A stretch of 64,000 nt of DNA, taken from Pseudomonas sp. A-RE-19 (GTDB lineage Bacteria > Pseudomonadota > Gammaproteobacteria > Pseudomonadales > Pseudomonadaceae). The position numbers were made by a program, and so were the translations under genes. The stretch covers positions 124,001 through 188,000 of the forward strand of contig NZ_JAHBDQ010000072.1 of assembly GCF_019956555.1 (NCBI RefSeq). Direction: 5' to 3'. The notes under the pieces were generated by a model. It was given only the letters and a program-made list of their open reading frames with translations, searched no databases and was not told where the DNA came from. Each line of letters begins with the position of its first letter. The first letter of the stretch is position 1. Below are positions 53,940-61,915 of this stretch, one piece after another.

Positions 53940-54058
53940 ATGTTTTGTTAATCCTGCCCAGTAAAATATAGAATCTGCGGCTGATGCGTGCATGCCTTGG
54001 CCATTTATCGTCCCAAGCAAGAAATCGCCAATGTGCGGTTTTCTGGAGTCATTCAGTC

Positions 54059-55117
54059 ATGGCCACTTCAACTTCCCCAGCGGATAACGCCTCAACGCCT
54101 GAAGCGTCTCGACAGGCTCAAGGGCAGTACCGAAACCATGTGCCGGTGCAGCGCGAAGGCTTTCGCAAAACCATGCGCATCATTTGGAACATGATCTTCC
54201 ACAAGCCACGGGACACCCGTCCATCCACTCCCGTTCCGGTGCAAACCCTGACCCAGGCAGAGTTGATCGCCGCGCCCAACCACAGCGTCTATCGCCTCGG
54301 CCATTCCACGGTTCTGCTGAAACTGCGAGACAAATTCTGGATCACCGACCCGGTCTTCGCCGAGCGCGCCTCACCGGTGCAGTGGGCCGGCCCCAAGCGT
54401 TTCCACCAACCGCCGATCAGCCTCGAAGACCTGCCGCCGATTGAAGCAGTGATCCTGTCCCACGATCACTACGACCACCTCGATTATCAGGCCGTCCTCA
54501 AACTGGCGGACAAGACCCAATACTTCCTCACGCCGCTGGGCGTGGGCGACACCCTGATCAAGTGGGGCATCGACGCCAGTAAAGTGCGCCAACTGGATTG
54601 GTGGCAGGGCACCGAGGTCGATGGCCTTCAATTCGTCGCCACCCCTTCGCAGCACTTTTCCGGTCGTGGCCTGTTCGATGGCAACAGCACCCTTTGGGCG
54701 TCGTGGGTGATGATCGACGGCGACACGCGGATCTTCTTCAGTGGCGACAGCGGCTACTTCGACGGCTTCAAACACATCGGCGAGCAGTACGGCCCGTTTG
54801 ACCTGACGCTCATGGAAACCGGTGCCTACAACGTCGAGTGGCCTCACGTTCATATGCAGCCCGAACAAACCCTGCAAGCGCACCTCGATCTTAAAGGTCG
54901 CTGGTTGCTGCCGATCCACAACGGCACCTTCGACCTGTCGATGCACACCTGGTACGAACCTTTCGACCGTATCCTTGCATTGGCGTGGGAGCGCAGCGTA
55001 TCCATCACCACTCCGCCCATGGGCGAGGCATTTAATGTGAGGTATCCGCAGCAGGGTCGCGCATGGTGGCTGGGGCTGGACGATGCAAGCGATCAGGTGC
55101 TGCCTCAGAACGCTTGA
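54059..55117 (+). CDS. MBL-fold metallo-hydrolase (NAPE-PLD/UlaG-like)
   Basis: 352-aa metallo-beta-lactamase-fold hydrolase. The zinc motif LSHDHYDHLD (HxHxDH type), SQHFSGRGLFD, FFSGDSGYFDGFK and the metal ligand in LPIHNGTF are visible, as in NAPE-hydrolysing phospholipase D relatives. N-terminal region (about 80 aa) is hydrophilic and no signal peptide is evident. ATG 54059 was chosen over the upstream ATG 53984, which would overlap the regulatory gap. Regulated probably by the divergent TetR gene. Confidence 0.87.
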   Translation: MATSTSPADNASTPEASRQAQGQYRNHVPVQREGFRKTMRIIWNMIFHKPRDTRPSTPVPVQTLTQAELIAAPNHSVYRLGHSTVLLKLRDKFWITDPVFAERASPVQWAGPKRFHQPPISLEDLPPIEAVILSHDHYDHLDYQAVLKLADKTQYFLTPLGVGDTLIKWGIDASKVRQLDWWQGTEVDGLQFVATPSQHFSGRGLFDGNSTLWASWVMIDGDTRIFFSGDSGYFDGFKHIGEQYGPFDLTLMETGAYNVEWPHVHMQPEQTLQAHLDLKGRWLLPIHNGTFDLSMHTWYEPFDRILALAWERSVSITTPPMGEAFNVRYPQQGRAWWLGLDDASDQVLPQNA

Positions 55118-55170
55118 CGGTGTGCTGCCGGGCCGCTTGCCAGGATAGCGGCCCGGGCTGCGCCATTGAG

Positions 55171-55431
55171 CTAATTGCGTTCGCCCACCTGCAGATCCGG
55201 GTATTCCGAAATCTTTGCGATGGTTAAATCGCGAAACTTTCCATGGAGTATTTCATCCAGTTCTTCCAGAGACAGCCCGAGCCTTTGCGCGGCCTGAGCC
55301 CTGGTCAACTGACCGGCTTCCAGAAGCAGGCCTATCTTCATGACGTATTCGGCTTTGGCCCGCAGTTCACCAGCGTCGGCCGAGTTCGTTGTGTCATCGA
55401 CACCGCAATGACTTTCGTCGTTTTCATTCAT
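55171..55431 (-). CDS. XRE/HTH_37-type DNA-binding protein
   Basis: 86-aa HTH protein (KIGLLLEAGQLTRAQAAQRLGLSLEELDEILHGKF). It looks like the COG5606 antitoxin-type HTH proteins. It follows another HTH gene by 11 bp; no toxin gene is adjacent. ATG 55431 is behind GAGG; an in-frame GTG at 55446 is possible. Confidence 0.72.
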   Translation of the reverse strand: MNENDESHCGVDDTTNSADAGELRAKAEYVMKIGLLLEAGQLTRAQAAQRLGLSLEELDEILHGKFRDLTIAKISEYPDLQVGERN

Positions 55432-55442
55432 TCGCTGAAACC

Positions 55443-55760
55443 TCACTCAACCATCGCATAATCCGCACGACCCACCGGATCCGGCGTCGACCCCTTCACA
55501 TTCATCCCTCTGCCCGGCGCAAATCCCGGAAAAAACACCAGACCTTCCGACTCAAACCGATACGCCAACGCCAGCCGGGTGACATCCAGCACATCACGCT
55601 CCGCTTCGAAACGCTGGATGGCATCAACGGAAACCCCGGACGCTTCAGACAACTCTTCGACACTCCAGCCCAGCATCGCTCGGGCCTGGGCGCAGTGGGC
55701 GGGGGTGAACTGGAAGAGGGCGATACGTTCCAGGGTAATTTTCATCGCAAGAGAGGCCAT
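55443..55760 (-). CDS. XRE family transcriptional regulator
   Basis: 105 aa. HTH residues about 20-75 (FTPAHCAQARAMLGWSVEELSEASGVSVDAIQRFE). The C-terminal tail is unstructured. GGAG precedes ATG 55760; an in-frame ATG at 55745 is an alternative. Tandem with the smaller HTH protein at 55171, likely one transcript. Confidence 0.75.
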   Translation of the reverse strand: MASLAMKITLERIALFQFTPAHCAQARAMLGWSVEELSEASGVSVDAIQRFEAERDVLDVTRLALAYRFESEGLVFFPGFAPGRGMNVKGSTPDPVGRADYAMVE

Positions 55761-55853
55761 GGTGTTCTCCGGGCTCGAGAGTGCTGATTTAAAATGTACT
55801 GTGTTTTTGTACAGTTGTTTTTGGCCCGGATCAAACTCATTTTTTGATTTGTT

Positions 55854-56621
55854 CTATTTCGCCCCCTCCAACCAGACAGACGGTGCCTGCCCCAGCACAC
55901 GACGAAACATGGTCGAGAACGCCGCCGGGCTGTCGTAGCCAAAATCCAGGGCAATCCGCGTCACCGGCGTGCCCACCGCCAGCCGCGCCAATGCCAGCAC
56001 CACACAGGCCTGCTGCCGCCATTGGCTGAAACTCAGGCCGGTCTGTTGGCGGAACAGGCGATTGAACGTACGCAGGCTGACATGCAACTGATCGGCCCAT
56101 TGTTGCGGCGATTGATGAGCGTTCGGTTGCTGGAGAAACGTCTGACACAAGCCAAGCAGCCGCGAATCGACAGGCAGCGGAATGTGCAGCGGCAAGTGAG
56201 CGCTACGAGCCAGTTCATGCAGCAGCAAATCAATCAACGCACCGTCGCGCCCGGCCTCGTCGTACTCCAGCGCAACCTCCACCGCCTCCATCAGCAAATG
56301 CCGCATCAACGGCGAAACACTGATCACCTGGCAGCACTCGCCCAGATCAACCGCCCCCGGTTCGATATACAAACTGCGCGTGCTCACCCCCAGCATCAAC
56401 ACCTCATGCGCCACCCCCGGCGGAATCCACACCGCCCGTTGCGGCGGCACCACCCAATTGCCGTCGTGCGTGCTCACCTGCATCACCCCCGTGGCGCCGT
56501 ACAACAACTGCGCCCGCCGGTGGGTATGACGCGGCAACAGCTGCCCGTCGGGGTAATCCGTGCCAATGGCCACCACCGGCCGTGGTGTGGCGTCCAGCAG
56601 ATCAATCGAAACATTGCGCAT
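55854..56621 (-). CDS. AraC family transcriptional regulator
   Basis: 255 aa. N-terminal cupin sensor (LPRHTHRRAQLLYGATGVMQVST, PPGVAHEVLML) and C-terminal double HTH (QWADQLHVSLRTFNRLFRQQTGLSFSQWRQQ, ALDFGYDSPAAFSTMFRRVLGQAPS). ATG 56621 follows GGAGG. Divergent from the TSUP gene, its possible target. Confidence 0.88.
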   Translation of the reverse strand: MRNVSIDLLDATPRPVVAIGTDYPDGQLLPRHTHRRAQLLYGATGVMQVSTHDGNWVVPPQRAVWIPPGVAHEVLMLGVSTRSLYIEPGAVDLGECCQVISVSPLMRHLLMEAVEVALEYDEAGRDGALIDLLLHELARSAHLPLHIPLPVDSRLLGLCQTFLQQPNAHQSPQQWADQLHVSLRTFNRLFRQQTGLSFSQWRQQACVVLALARLAVGTPVTRIALDFGYDSPAAFSTMFRRVLGQAPSVWLEGAK

Positions 56622-56714
56622 CGAGCGGCCTCCAGCGGTTGGCGTAAACGCAAACATTATTGGCTGACTTGCTGAAGCGGGCCAAGCCCAAATATCAGTA
56701 AGTTAAGAGCAATC

Positions 56715-56808
56715 CATGTGGGAGCGGGCTTGCTCGCGAAAGCGGTGTGTCAGGCGACATCAATGTTGACTGTGCCGCCGTCTTCGCGAGCAAGCCCGCT
56801 CCCACATG
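56715..56808. repeat. REP doublet, family A variant
   Basis: Inverted CATGTGGGAGCGGGCTTGCT pair between the AraC and TSUP genes. Confidence 0.87.
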
Positions 56809-56884
56809 GATACTTAACTTACCGGCGATAGACCAAGCCCCAGCGCTCTATCGTCGGCCACTCTCAACCAACGGACGATGTGCG

Positions 56885-57703
56885 ATGTTCTTCTACCTCT
56901 TGCTGGCACTCTTCGGCTGCATGACCGGCATCACCGCCGTGCTGTTCGGCTTCGGCGGCGGCTTCGTCGTCGTGCCCTTGCTGTACCGCATGCTCACGGC
57001 CAGCCACGGCGCTGACGACCCCATCGGCCAATCGGCGATGCACATCGCCGTGGCCACCTCGACCTGCGTGATGATCGTCAATGCCCTGATCGCCACCGGA
57101 AAACATCACCGCGCCGGTAACCTCATTCGCCATTACGTGTGGCCGTTGGGCGGGTTCATCGGCCTGGGCGCGATCGTCGGAGCCGTTGCAGCGATGTGGG
57201 CGAGCGGCGAGCTGATCCGTTTTGCCTTCATCGCCTACCTCGGCGTGACCATTCTGGACTGCCTGTTCCGACGCGGTTTTCTCACACAGTCCGACGCCGT
57301 AATCCCACGGCGATTGGGCAGGGTAGAAGTGACTGGCGGCGGTGTAGGCATCGGCACCATCGCCACGTTTCTCGGCGTGGGCGGCAGCGTCATGACCGTG
57401 CCGTTGCTGCGGCGTTGTGGGTTGAGCATGTCTCAGGCGACGTCCATGGCCAATCCGTTGAGTCTGCCGGTTGCGGTGGCCGGGACGCTGACTTACATGG
57501 CCATGGCGGGGGTTGCCGAATTTGATCTGGGGGCGTGGTTTGTCGGTTATGTGGATGTGCTGGCGTTTGCGGTGCTGACGGCTGGGTCGTTGGTGGGGAT
57601 TCGGCTGGCTACGCCATGGATCGGGCGGATACCGGATCGGGTGCATGCGCGGGTTTATATAGGTTTGCTGGTGGTGGTGATGCTGAGTATGGCGATGAAG
57701 TGA
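56885..57703 (+). CDS. TSUP (TauE/SafE) family transporter
   Basis: 272-aa inner-membrane permease with about eight TM helices in two repeats (FGFGGGFVVVPLLY at the N-terminus, TFLGVGGSVMTVPLLRRCGLS in the second half). Sulfite or organosulfur anion export is known for the family. ATG 56885 (MFFYLLLALFG) gives the usual length. Confidence 0.87.
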   Translation: MFFYLLLALFGCMTGITAVLFGFGGGFVVVPLLYRMLTASHGADDPIGQSAMHIAVATSTCVMIVNALIATGKHHRAGNLIRHYVWPLGGFIGLGAIVGAVAAMWASGELIRFAFIAYLGVTILDCLFRRGFLTQSDAVIPRRLGRVEVTGGGVGIGTIATFLGVGGSVMTVPLLRRCGLSMSQATSMANPLSLPVAVAGTLTYMAMAGVAEFDLGAWFVGYVDVLAFAVLTAGSLVGIRLATPWIGRIPDRVHARVYIGLLVVVMLSMAMK

Positions 57704-57817
57704 TACGTGCGATGAGGCTCGATTCCCCCCTGCAACCTCGCCATAATCCGTCCTCGTTCAACCTGCGCCGCATTCAATCTGCCCGGCGCAGCTTCCGACT
57801 CATTCAGGGATCGATCA

Positions 57818-58984
57818 ATGCTCAAAGGATTGTTACGTCTGGCACCAGTCGCCGTGCTGTTACTCATGCTGTGTTCCATTGCTCATGCCGAGGATGGGAG
57901 AAGAGTGTTTACCGGCACCCTGGGCAAGATGCCGATCGTGCTGGAACTGAATACTTCTAACGCTGAAAACATAAGTGGTCGCTATTTCTATCAGAAATAC
58001 CGCAAGGACCTGGTGCTCAGTGGCATCAAGGATGGAGAGATGCTGGTACTCGATGAGGGTGAACAGCGTTACGGAGAGAAAGCACCTCGGCCTCAAATTC
58101 ATCTGAATATCGAGCCCAATAGATTTTGGGGGGATTGGAGCAACGATGAAGGAAAAACTCTGAAGATAGAGTTGGTGGAAGCCAAATTGCCGGTAATGCC
58201 CGCCGGTACTCTGCCTTACCTAGCCAAACTCCATGAAACCGAGCCGTACGAATATCTGCGCCTTCAAGGCATGAAGCTCAAACAAGGAAAGACAGAAACG
58301 TTCAATGGCTACTCACTGCAATGGTGGAGCGAACCGCAAACAAAGACGACGCTGTTTGAAGTCGTTTCGGGCTACACCGCCGAGGAGCGTCAGCGGATCA
58401 ATCAACAGTTGATGGGGCGCTTGTGGCTGGAAGTAGTGGGTTATTACGGATGTCTCGCCGGCGGTGGCGTGAATTTCTATCACCAAACGATCAAACCGTT
58501 GTTGATGACGCCTTCGGTCATCAGCGTGAACATCGGTACTGAGTACAGCTGTGGCGGCCCTTACCCGGATCAGAACGATGTGCCGCTCAACCTGGATGCC
58601 AAGACCGGCAAGCCTTTAGTACTTGAAGATATTCTTTGGGTGGGAGAGGGGAAACCACTGCATTACGAAGAGCTCTACGGTGAAAGCGATCAGTCACCTG
58701 ACACGTTCACCGCGTTTTCTGCGTACCGCTCCAATGAGTTCGCGCCATGGTTGGTGGCCCAGCTCAGTAAGCTCTATCCGGATCAAATGACCAGTGATGA
58801 AGACTGTGCCTACAGTGATGTCGATCCGTGGCGTTTCCTGTCTTGGCATTTCGCCGAAAACGGCATCAAGCTAGAGCCATCATTTCCTCATGTAGCCGCT
58901 TCGTGTGGGTATGTTGAATGGAGCGTTCTGCCCTACAACCTCATCAAACAACACCCCGGCGGCGTAGCGCTGCAACTGCCCTGA
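57818..58984 (+). CDS. Secreted hypothetical protein
   Basis: 388-aa exported protein. Signal peptide VAVLLLMLCSIAHA with cleavage before EDGRR. The mature part is beta-rich with a C-terminal segment of four Cys (SCGGPYP, EDCAYS, ASCGYVEW). Not recognised; the fold may resemble DUF3298-type or lipocalin-like periplasmic proteins, but this is weak. Base composition is slightly AT-richer than flanking genes, at the start of the accessory block. Confidence 0.7.
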   Translation: MLKGLLRLAPVAVLLLMLCSIAHAEDGRRVFTGTLGKMPIVLELNTSNAENISGRYFYQKYRKDLVLSGIKDGEMLVLDEGEQRYGEKAPRPQIHLNIEPNRFWGDWSNDEGKTLKIELVEAKLPVMPAGTLPYLAKLHETEPYEYLRLQGMKLKQGKTETFNGYSLQWWSEPQTKTTLFEVVSGYTAEERQRINQQLMGRLWLEVVGYYGCLAGGGVNFYHQTIKPLLMTPSVISVNIGTEYSCGGPYPDQNDVPLNLDAKTGKPLVLEDILWVGEGKPLHYEELYGESDQSPDTFTAFSAYRSNEFAPWLVAQLSKLYPDQMTSDEDCAYSDVDPWRFLSWHFAENGIKLEPSFPHVAASCGYVEWSVLPYNLIKQHPGGVALQLP

Positions 58985-58991
58985 GGCGAAT

Positions 58992-59981
58992 TTACTTGTC
59001 CGCCAACCCTGGCGCTTCCCGAATAATGAAGTGATCCAGGTTCTCAATATTCGCGCTAAACACCCCGAACGTCTGTTCGGGGTTTTTCTTGCTCGGCACC
59101 TGCTTCAACTCCGGCGTCACGCCATAAAAGAAGCAATACAACTGCGCCTCACTGTCGACGGCGTGCTTGATCTCTTCCAGAAACGCTTTGCGCTTGCGGT
59201 AGTTGTCGATCAGCTTCTTGCTCAAGTAAACGTTCACCGAGTAAGGCTTCTTCTTCGCCTCGTCCGGTTGCTTGAACCAGACCTTCTGTTCGAAATCGAT
59301 GCGAAAGCTCTGCGTGTAATCCTTGATCTCCTTGATCTTGCCCCAGTAAATCAGCCCCTTGTTGTCCTGCAGATATTCGATCTTCTTGAAGAACGACCCA
59401 TAAGGCGCCGTGTGCTCGCCAATCTTCAGCGGCATGCGCTTGAGCAGCTCCTTGTCCTCGAAGTTCGACACAAAACACTCCACCGGATGGGCGAAGACAC
59501 TGGTCTTGTCCGGCGCCGACTCCCGGCTCGGATGCTCGACGTTACTGGCCGCTGAAGGCAATCGCGGCTCATCGCGCATAACATCCGCCGCCACCGCCGG
59601 GCTGGACGGCTTGCGCACATACTCACGCCGAGTCAGTAACAACTCCGACGGGAAATGTTCCTCCCGACTGTCATCCGTTTCCGCACCATCCGCCTCCAGC
59701 CCCGACGCCGGCGTCTTCAGACTGACATAAGGACAACCCTCGACATGCCGCGTGCTGGGAATGTTCTTGAAGTGCGGCGTGCGCACGTAATTCACATTCT
59801 TGGCGTTGAACGTCCCCAACACGTTGGTCGCATCAAACGCCGAACGGCAGGCATCGTTGGGGCACTGGAAGTGCTCCTTGGCGGAATCGAACTCCATGGT
59901 TTCGTCGAAATTCAAATCGCGCACGTCATAGATCGACAGCTTGTCGTCGAGGCTGAGGCAGTAGGCGAGGTCGAATTTCAT
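58992..59981 (-). CDS. Hypothetical protein with CoiA-like zinc-ribbon start
   Basis: 329-aa protein. Residues about 40-90 contain CPNDAC, a PHFKN and HVEGCPY pattern (C-x4-C ... HF ... H-x3-C) like the zinc ribbon that opens CoiA-type and related nuclease-associated proteins. The middle (about 95-160) is acidic and disordered; the C-terminal half has Lys-rich beta-strands (GLIYWGKIKEIKDY). Family unknown. ATG 59981 fits; the frame runs to 60155 without homology. Confidence 0.65.
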   Translation of the reverse strand: MKFDLAYCLSLDDKLSIYDVRDLNFDETMEFDSAKEHFQCPNDACRSAFDATNVLGTFNAKNVNYVRTPHFKNIPSTRHVEGCPYVSLKTPASGLEADGAETDDSREEHFPSELLLTRREYVRKPSSPAVAADVMRDEPRLPSAASNVEHPSRESAPDKTSVFAHPVECFVSNFEDKELLKRMPLKIGEHTAPYGSFFKKIEYLQDNKGLIYWGKIKEIKDYTQSFRIDFEQKVWFKQPDEAKKKPYSVNVYLSKKLIDNYRKRKAFLEEIKHAVDSEAQLYCFFYGVTPELKQVPSKKNPEQTFGVFSANIENLDHFIIREAPGLADK

Positions 59982-60089
59982 GGCGGGCTCGGGTCCTTGA
60001 GTGGGGAAGGGTATTAATAGCGGGAGGCGAGGCGGGTTGCACTGACTGTTTTCAACACACCGCAAATTCTGTGGCAACACACCAAACCT

Positions 60090-60112
60090 GTGGGAGCGAG
60101 CCTGCTCGCGAT
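60090..60112 (+). repeat. Single REP, family A
   Basis: GTGGGAGCGAGCCTGCTCGC, unpaired. It is the last REP element of the window; none occurs beyond it. Confidence 0.8.
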
Positions 60113-60166
60113 TCCCAAAATCACCACAGCCATCAAGCCTAGCGCCACAAATCACATGCAGCTCAA

Positions 60167-60880
60167 TTACTCGGGTTTCAGTCTCTTCACCCTTGTATAA
60201 AGCGAGGCAGTAAATTCATCCCGGTCGCTCGAATGGTGACAACGTCGATGACAGTTCGGGCATAGAGCGACTGCGTTCCTTGGACGATCCGAACCTTTAC
60301 GAACCAAAGGCTTAACATGATGGACTTCAAGGTATGGCGATCCATCAGCACACAGAAAAGGAGCTGCTTGATTACATCCCTCGCAGAAGCCTTGAGACTG
60401 CTTCAATACCCAATCAGTGATCCTTCGTGCCCGCGAATACCTAATGGTTGCGGAGCTGGTCTGGTTGGGATTCAGAATGCCTTCAGGTGCATCATCAAAT
60501 TGAGGTGTCTGAGCCTCTAACAGCCGATACGTAAAGTGCTGGCTGGCTCGTGTTGGTTTTTTGCGAAATGCTTCGATATCTTTTTCGGCAAGGATCTTTC
60601 GAATTCGGTTACCAATCCCGGTGCCGACGTTTTTTGCAGATACATAGCCAACAATGTGGCTCAGACCCATTTGTTCCATCACGGCGGAGATGTTCTGCAT
60701 GCGGTACTCAACCGACGAGGCGCTACGCTTGCTCAACGGTCCTTCGCGTAAAAGACGATTCTCGTCAGCCTTCTTGAACGTTTGATTGCTCTGCTCGAGA
60801 CTCAACATCTTTAGATAGGCATCAACCGAAGCCTCAAGCTCCTGATCATCCCAGCCCGTTCTTTCTTTTGGAGTGTCCAT
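60167..60880 (-). CDS. HNH endonuclease, McrA-like
   Basis: 237-aa nuclease. N-terminal helical domain (WDDQELEASVDAYLKMLSLEQ, SASSVEYRMQNISAVMEQMGL, residues 9-75) of a type found in HNH restriction-like enzymes; C-terminal HNH with zinc Cys pairs (CEGC, CPNC), catalytic LEVHHVKPL and NAVALCPNCHRRCHH. Probably cleaves foreign or modified DNA (type IV-like); the modification specificity is unknown. A 9-bp hairpin lies eight bases upstream of the ATG. Confidence 0.82.
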   Translation of the reverse strand: MDTPKERTGWDDQELEASVDAYLKMLSLEQSNQTFKKADENRLLREGPLSKRSASSVEYRMQNISAVMEQMGLSHIVGYVSAKNVGTGIGNRIRKILAEKDIEAFRKKPTRASQHFTYRLLEAQTPQFDDAPEGILNPNQTSSATIRYSRARRITDWVLKQSQGFCEGCNQAAPFLCADGSPYLEVHHVKPLVRKGSDRPRNAVALCPNCHRRCHHSSDRDEFTASLYTRVKRLKPE

Positions 60881-60887
60881 ACAATCG

Positions 60888-60908
60888 CCGAGGGTTGAAA
60901 ACCCTCGG
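60888..60908 (-). promoter_or_regulatory. Hairpin in the HNH gene leader
   Basis: CCGAGGGTT-GAA-AACCCTCGG, perfect 9-bp stem ending eight bases before the start codon. The only Shine-Dalgarno-like bases (GAGGG) lie in the stem, so it could limit translation. Confidence 0.5.
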
Positions 60909-61000
60909 ACGATACTGAGTGGCCATTACACCTGTCTACGAAAATTCCTACAGAAAAGACCGACGTATCGCTCAAGCGATCCTACAAATGCACCGTCGCT

Positions 61001-61534
61001 CTAACCCACCGAATGCTTCGAAGACTGGAACACCTCCACAACCTTCCGCCACCAAGGCTTAACCACCGGCACCCGCCGCCGTGTGCGATTGAGCAACAGA
61101 TAAGGCATGTCCCGCAGCCGAATCCAGCCTTCATCCTGCCAATGCAACAGACTCAATGACATCTCCGGCCAATCCAACAAACTCAACATCGGCCGATCCG
61201 TGTTCTTCGACTGCCCCGCATCACGCAGAGCTGGCACCACTTGATGAGTCAACCACTCACGCAATAACCGATTCCCTGGCGCGTAGTGATAGACCAGCAA
61301 TGCATAAACACCGGACTCGCTGAGCATCAGCCGTGTCTCCGGTTGGCCGTGGTATTCAATCAACAGCGTATGCCGCTGATCTTCATCCAGCTTGCTGACG
61401 ACACGATCATTCAGATGGAAGCCCATTAAGCGACCCAAATCGCGGGCGCAGAACCATGGCTGGTTTTCCAGGAGGAGGGCGTGAAGGTGCAGATTATGAC
61501 GGGTGAATACTGTGGGGATGAAGGGATCAGACAT
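61001..61534 (-). CDS. BRO-N/phage antirepressor-like protein
   Basis: 177-aa protein with an N-terminal BRO-N domain (residues about 8-105: WFCARDLGRLMGFHLNDRVVSKL, TLLIEYHGQPETRLMLSESGVYALLVYHYAPGNRLLREWL) as in phage antirepressors, and a short basic C-terminal part (LLNRTRRRVPVVKPWWRKVVEVF). ATG 61534 has GGAGG at good spacing and overlaps a 30-codon upstream ORF. The long leader shows c4-like antisense pairing, so expression appears tightly controlled as in phage P1 ant. Confidence 0.83.
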   Translation of the reverse strand: MSDPFIPTVFTRHNLHLHALLLENQPWFCARDLGRLMGFHLNDRVVSKLDEDQRHTLLIEYHGQPETRLMLSESGVYALLVYHYAPGNRLLREWLTHQVVPALRDAGQSKNTDRPMLSLLDWPEMSLSLLHWQDEGWIRLRDMPYLLLNRTRRRVPVVKPWWRKVVEVFQSSKHSVG

Positions 61535-61619
61535 GGCGAGCCTCCAGGGGTGGAAGCGCATAGACAACGAAGCGGCTAAAGCAGATTTCCTTCGGAGAGA
61601 AGGAGACATTTTTAGGCAT
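61527..61619 (-). CDS. Putative icd-like leader peptide
   Basis: 30-aa ORF MPKNVSFSPKEICFSRFVVY... with AGGTAAAGGAT directly before the ATG. It ends eight bases inside the antirepressor gene, so translation of the two can be coupled, as icd is to ant in P1. No homology recognised. Confidence 0.5.
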   Translation of the reverse strand: MPKNVSFSPKEICFSRFVVYALPPLEARHV

Positions 61620-61628
61620 ATCCTTTAC

Positions 61629-61736
61629 CTCTGTGTGATGTCAGCTTTCTTAGGGCTGGGTGCCGGGAGTTAAGAAACCCCACACAGAGGGCCGGACATA
61701 TTCCCCTTTCGGGTCTTGTATTCGTCCACTCCCGGC
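61629..61736 (-). promoter_or_regulatory. Structured leader RNA with target for the c4-like RNA
   Basis: On the minus strand: outer stem GCCGGGAGT (61736-61728) with ACTCCCGGC (61670-61662); CCTCTGTGTG (61693-61684) can pair with CACACAGAGG (61638-61629), whose end overlaps the Shine-Dalgarno of the leader ORF. The same central bases (61687-61671) are the pairing target of the upstream c4-like RNA. Confidence 0.55.
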
Positions 61737-61778
61737 ATAACAGAGTTTTTTTGATGCCCACGGGGGAACCGTAGGCAC

Positions 61779-61861
61779 AAAAAAGCCGCTTCTGTCGGGT
61801 GCGGTCAGTCCGCTGTGTGAGGTGTTTCTTAGGCACCGTTTGCAGGGTAGATGTATCGATA
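61779..61861 (-). ncRNA. Candidate c4-like antisense RNA
   Basis: On the minus strand the segment taagaaacacctcacacag (61831-61813) is complementary in two 7-bp blocks to the central target 61687-61671. It is followed by a CCGC-N11-GCGG hairpin and six U residues (61804-61779), a possible terminator about 75-80 nt after the likely start. Position before a leader ORF and an antirepressor matches the c4 RNA arrangement of P1-type phages. A TTGACC -35-like hexamer at 61872-61867 lies in the palindrome ATTGAC-G-GTCAAT. Confidence 0.5.
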
Positions 61862-61873
61862 TTGACGGTCAAT
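61861..61873. promoter_or_regulatory. Palindrome overlapping a -35 hexamer
   Basis: ATTGAC-G-GTCAAT, perfect dyad at the putative promoter of the c4-like RNA/antirepressor unit. Possible repressor operator. Confidence 0.4.
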
Positions 61874-61915
61874 GCTTTTGATCATATCCACTTGTAACTG
61901 TTGGTTGTGAGCGCG

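Noticed and set aside
61612..61872. 86-codon minus-strand ORF covering the c4-like RNA and leader
   Set aside because: It begins with TTG, has no Shine-Dalgarno, and runs exactly through the RNA stems. The reading frame is probably a by-product of the conserved RNA, although its stop does overlap the leader ORF start, so a coding role is not fully excluded.
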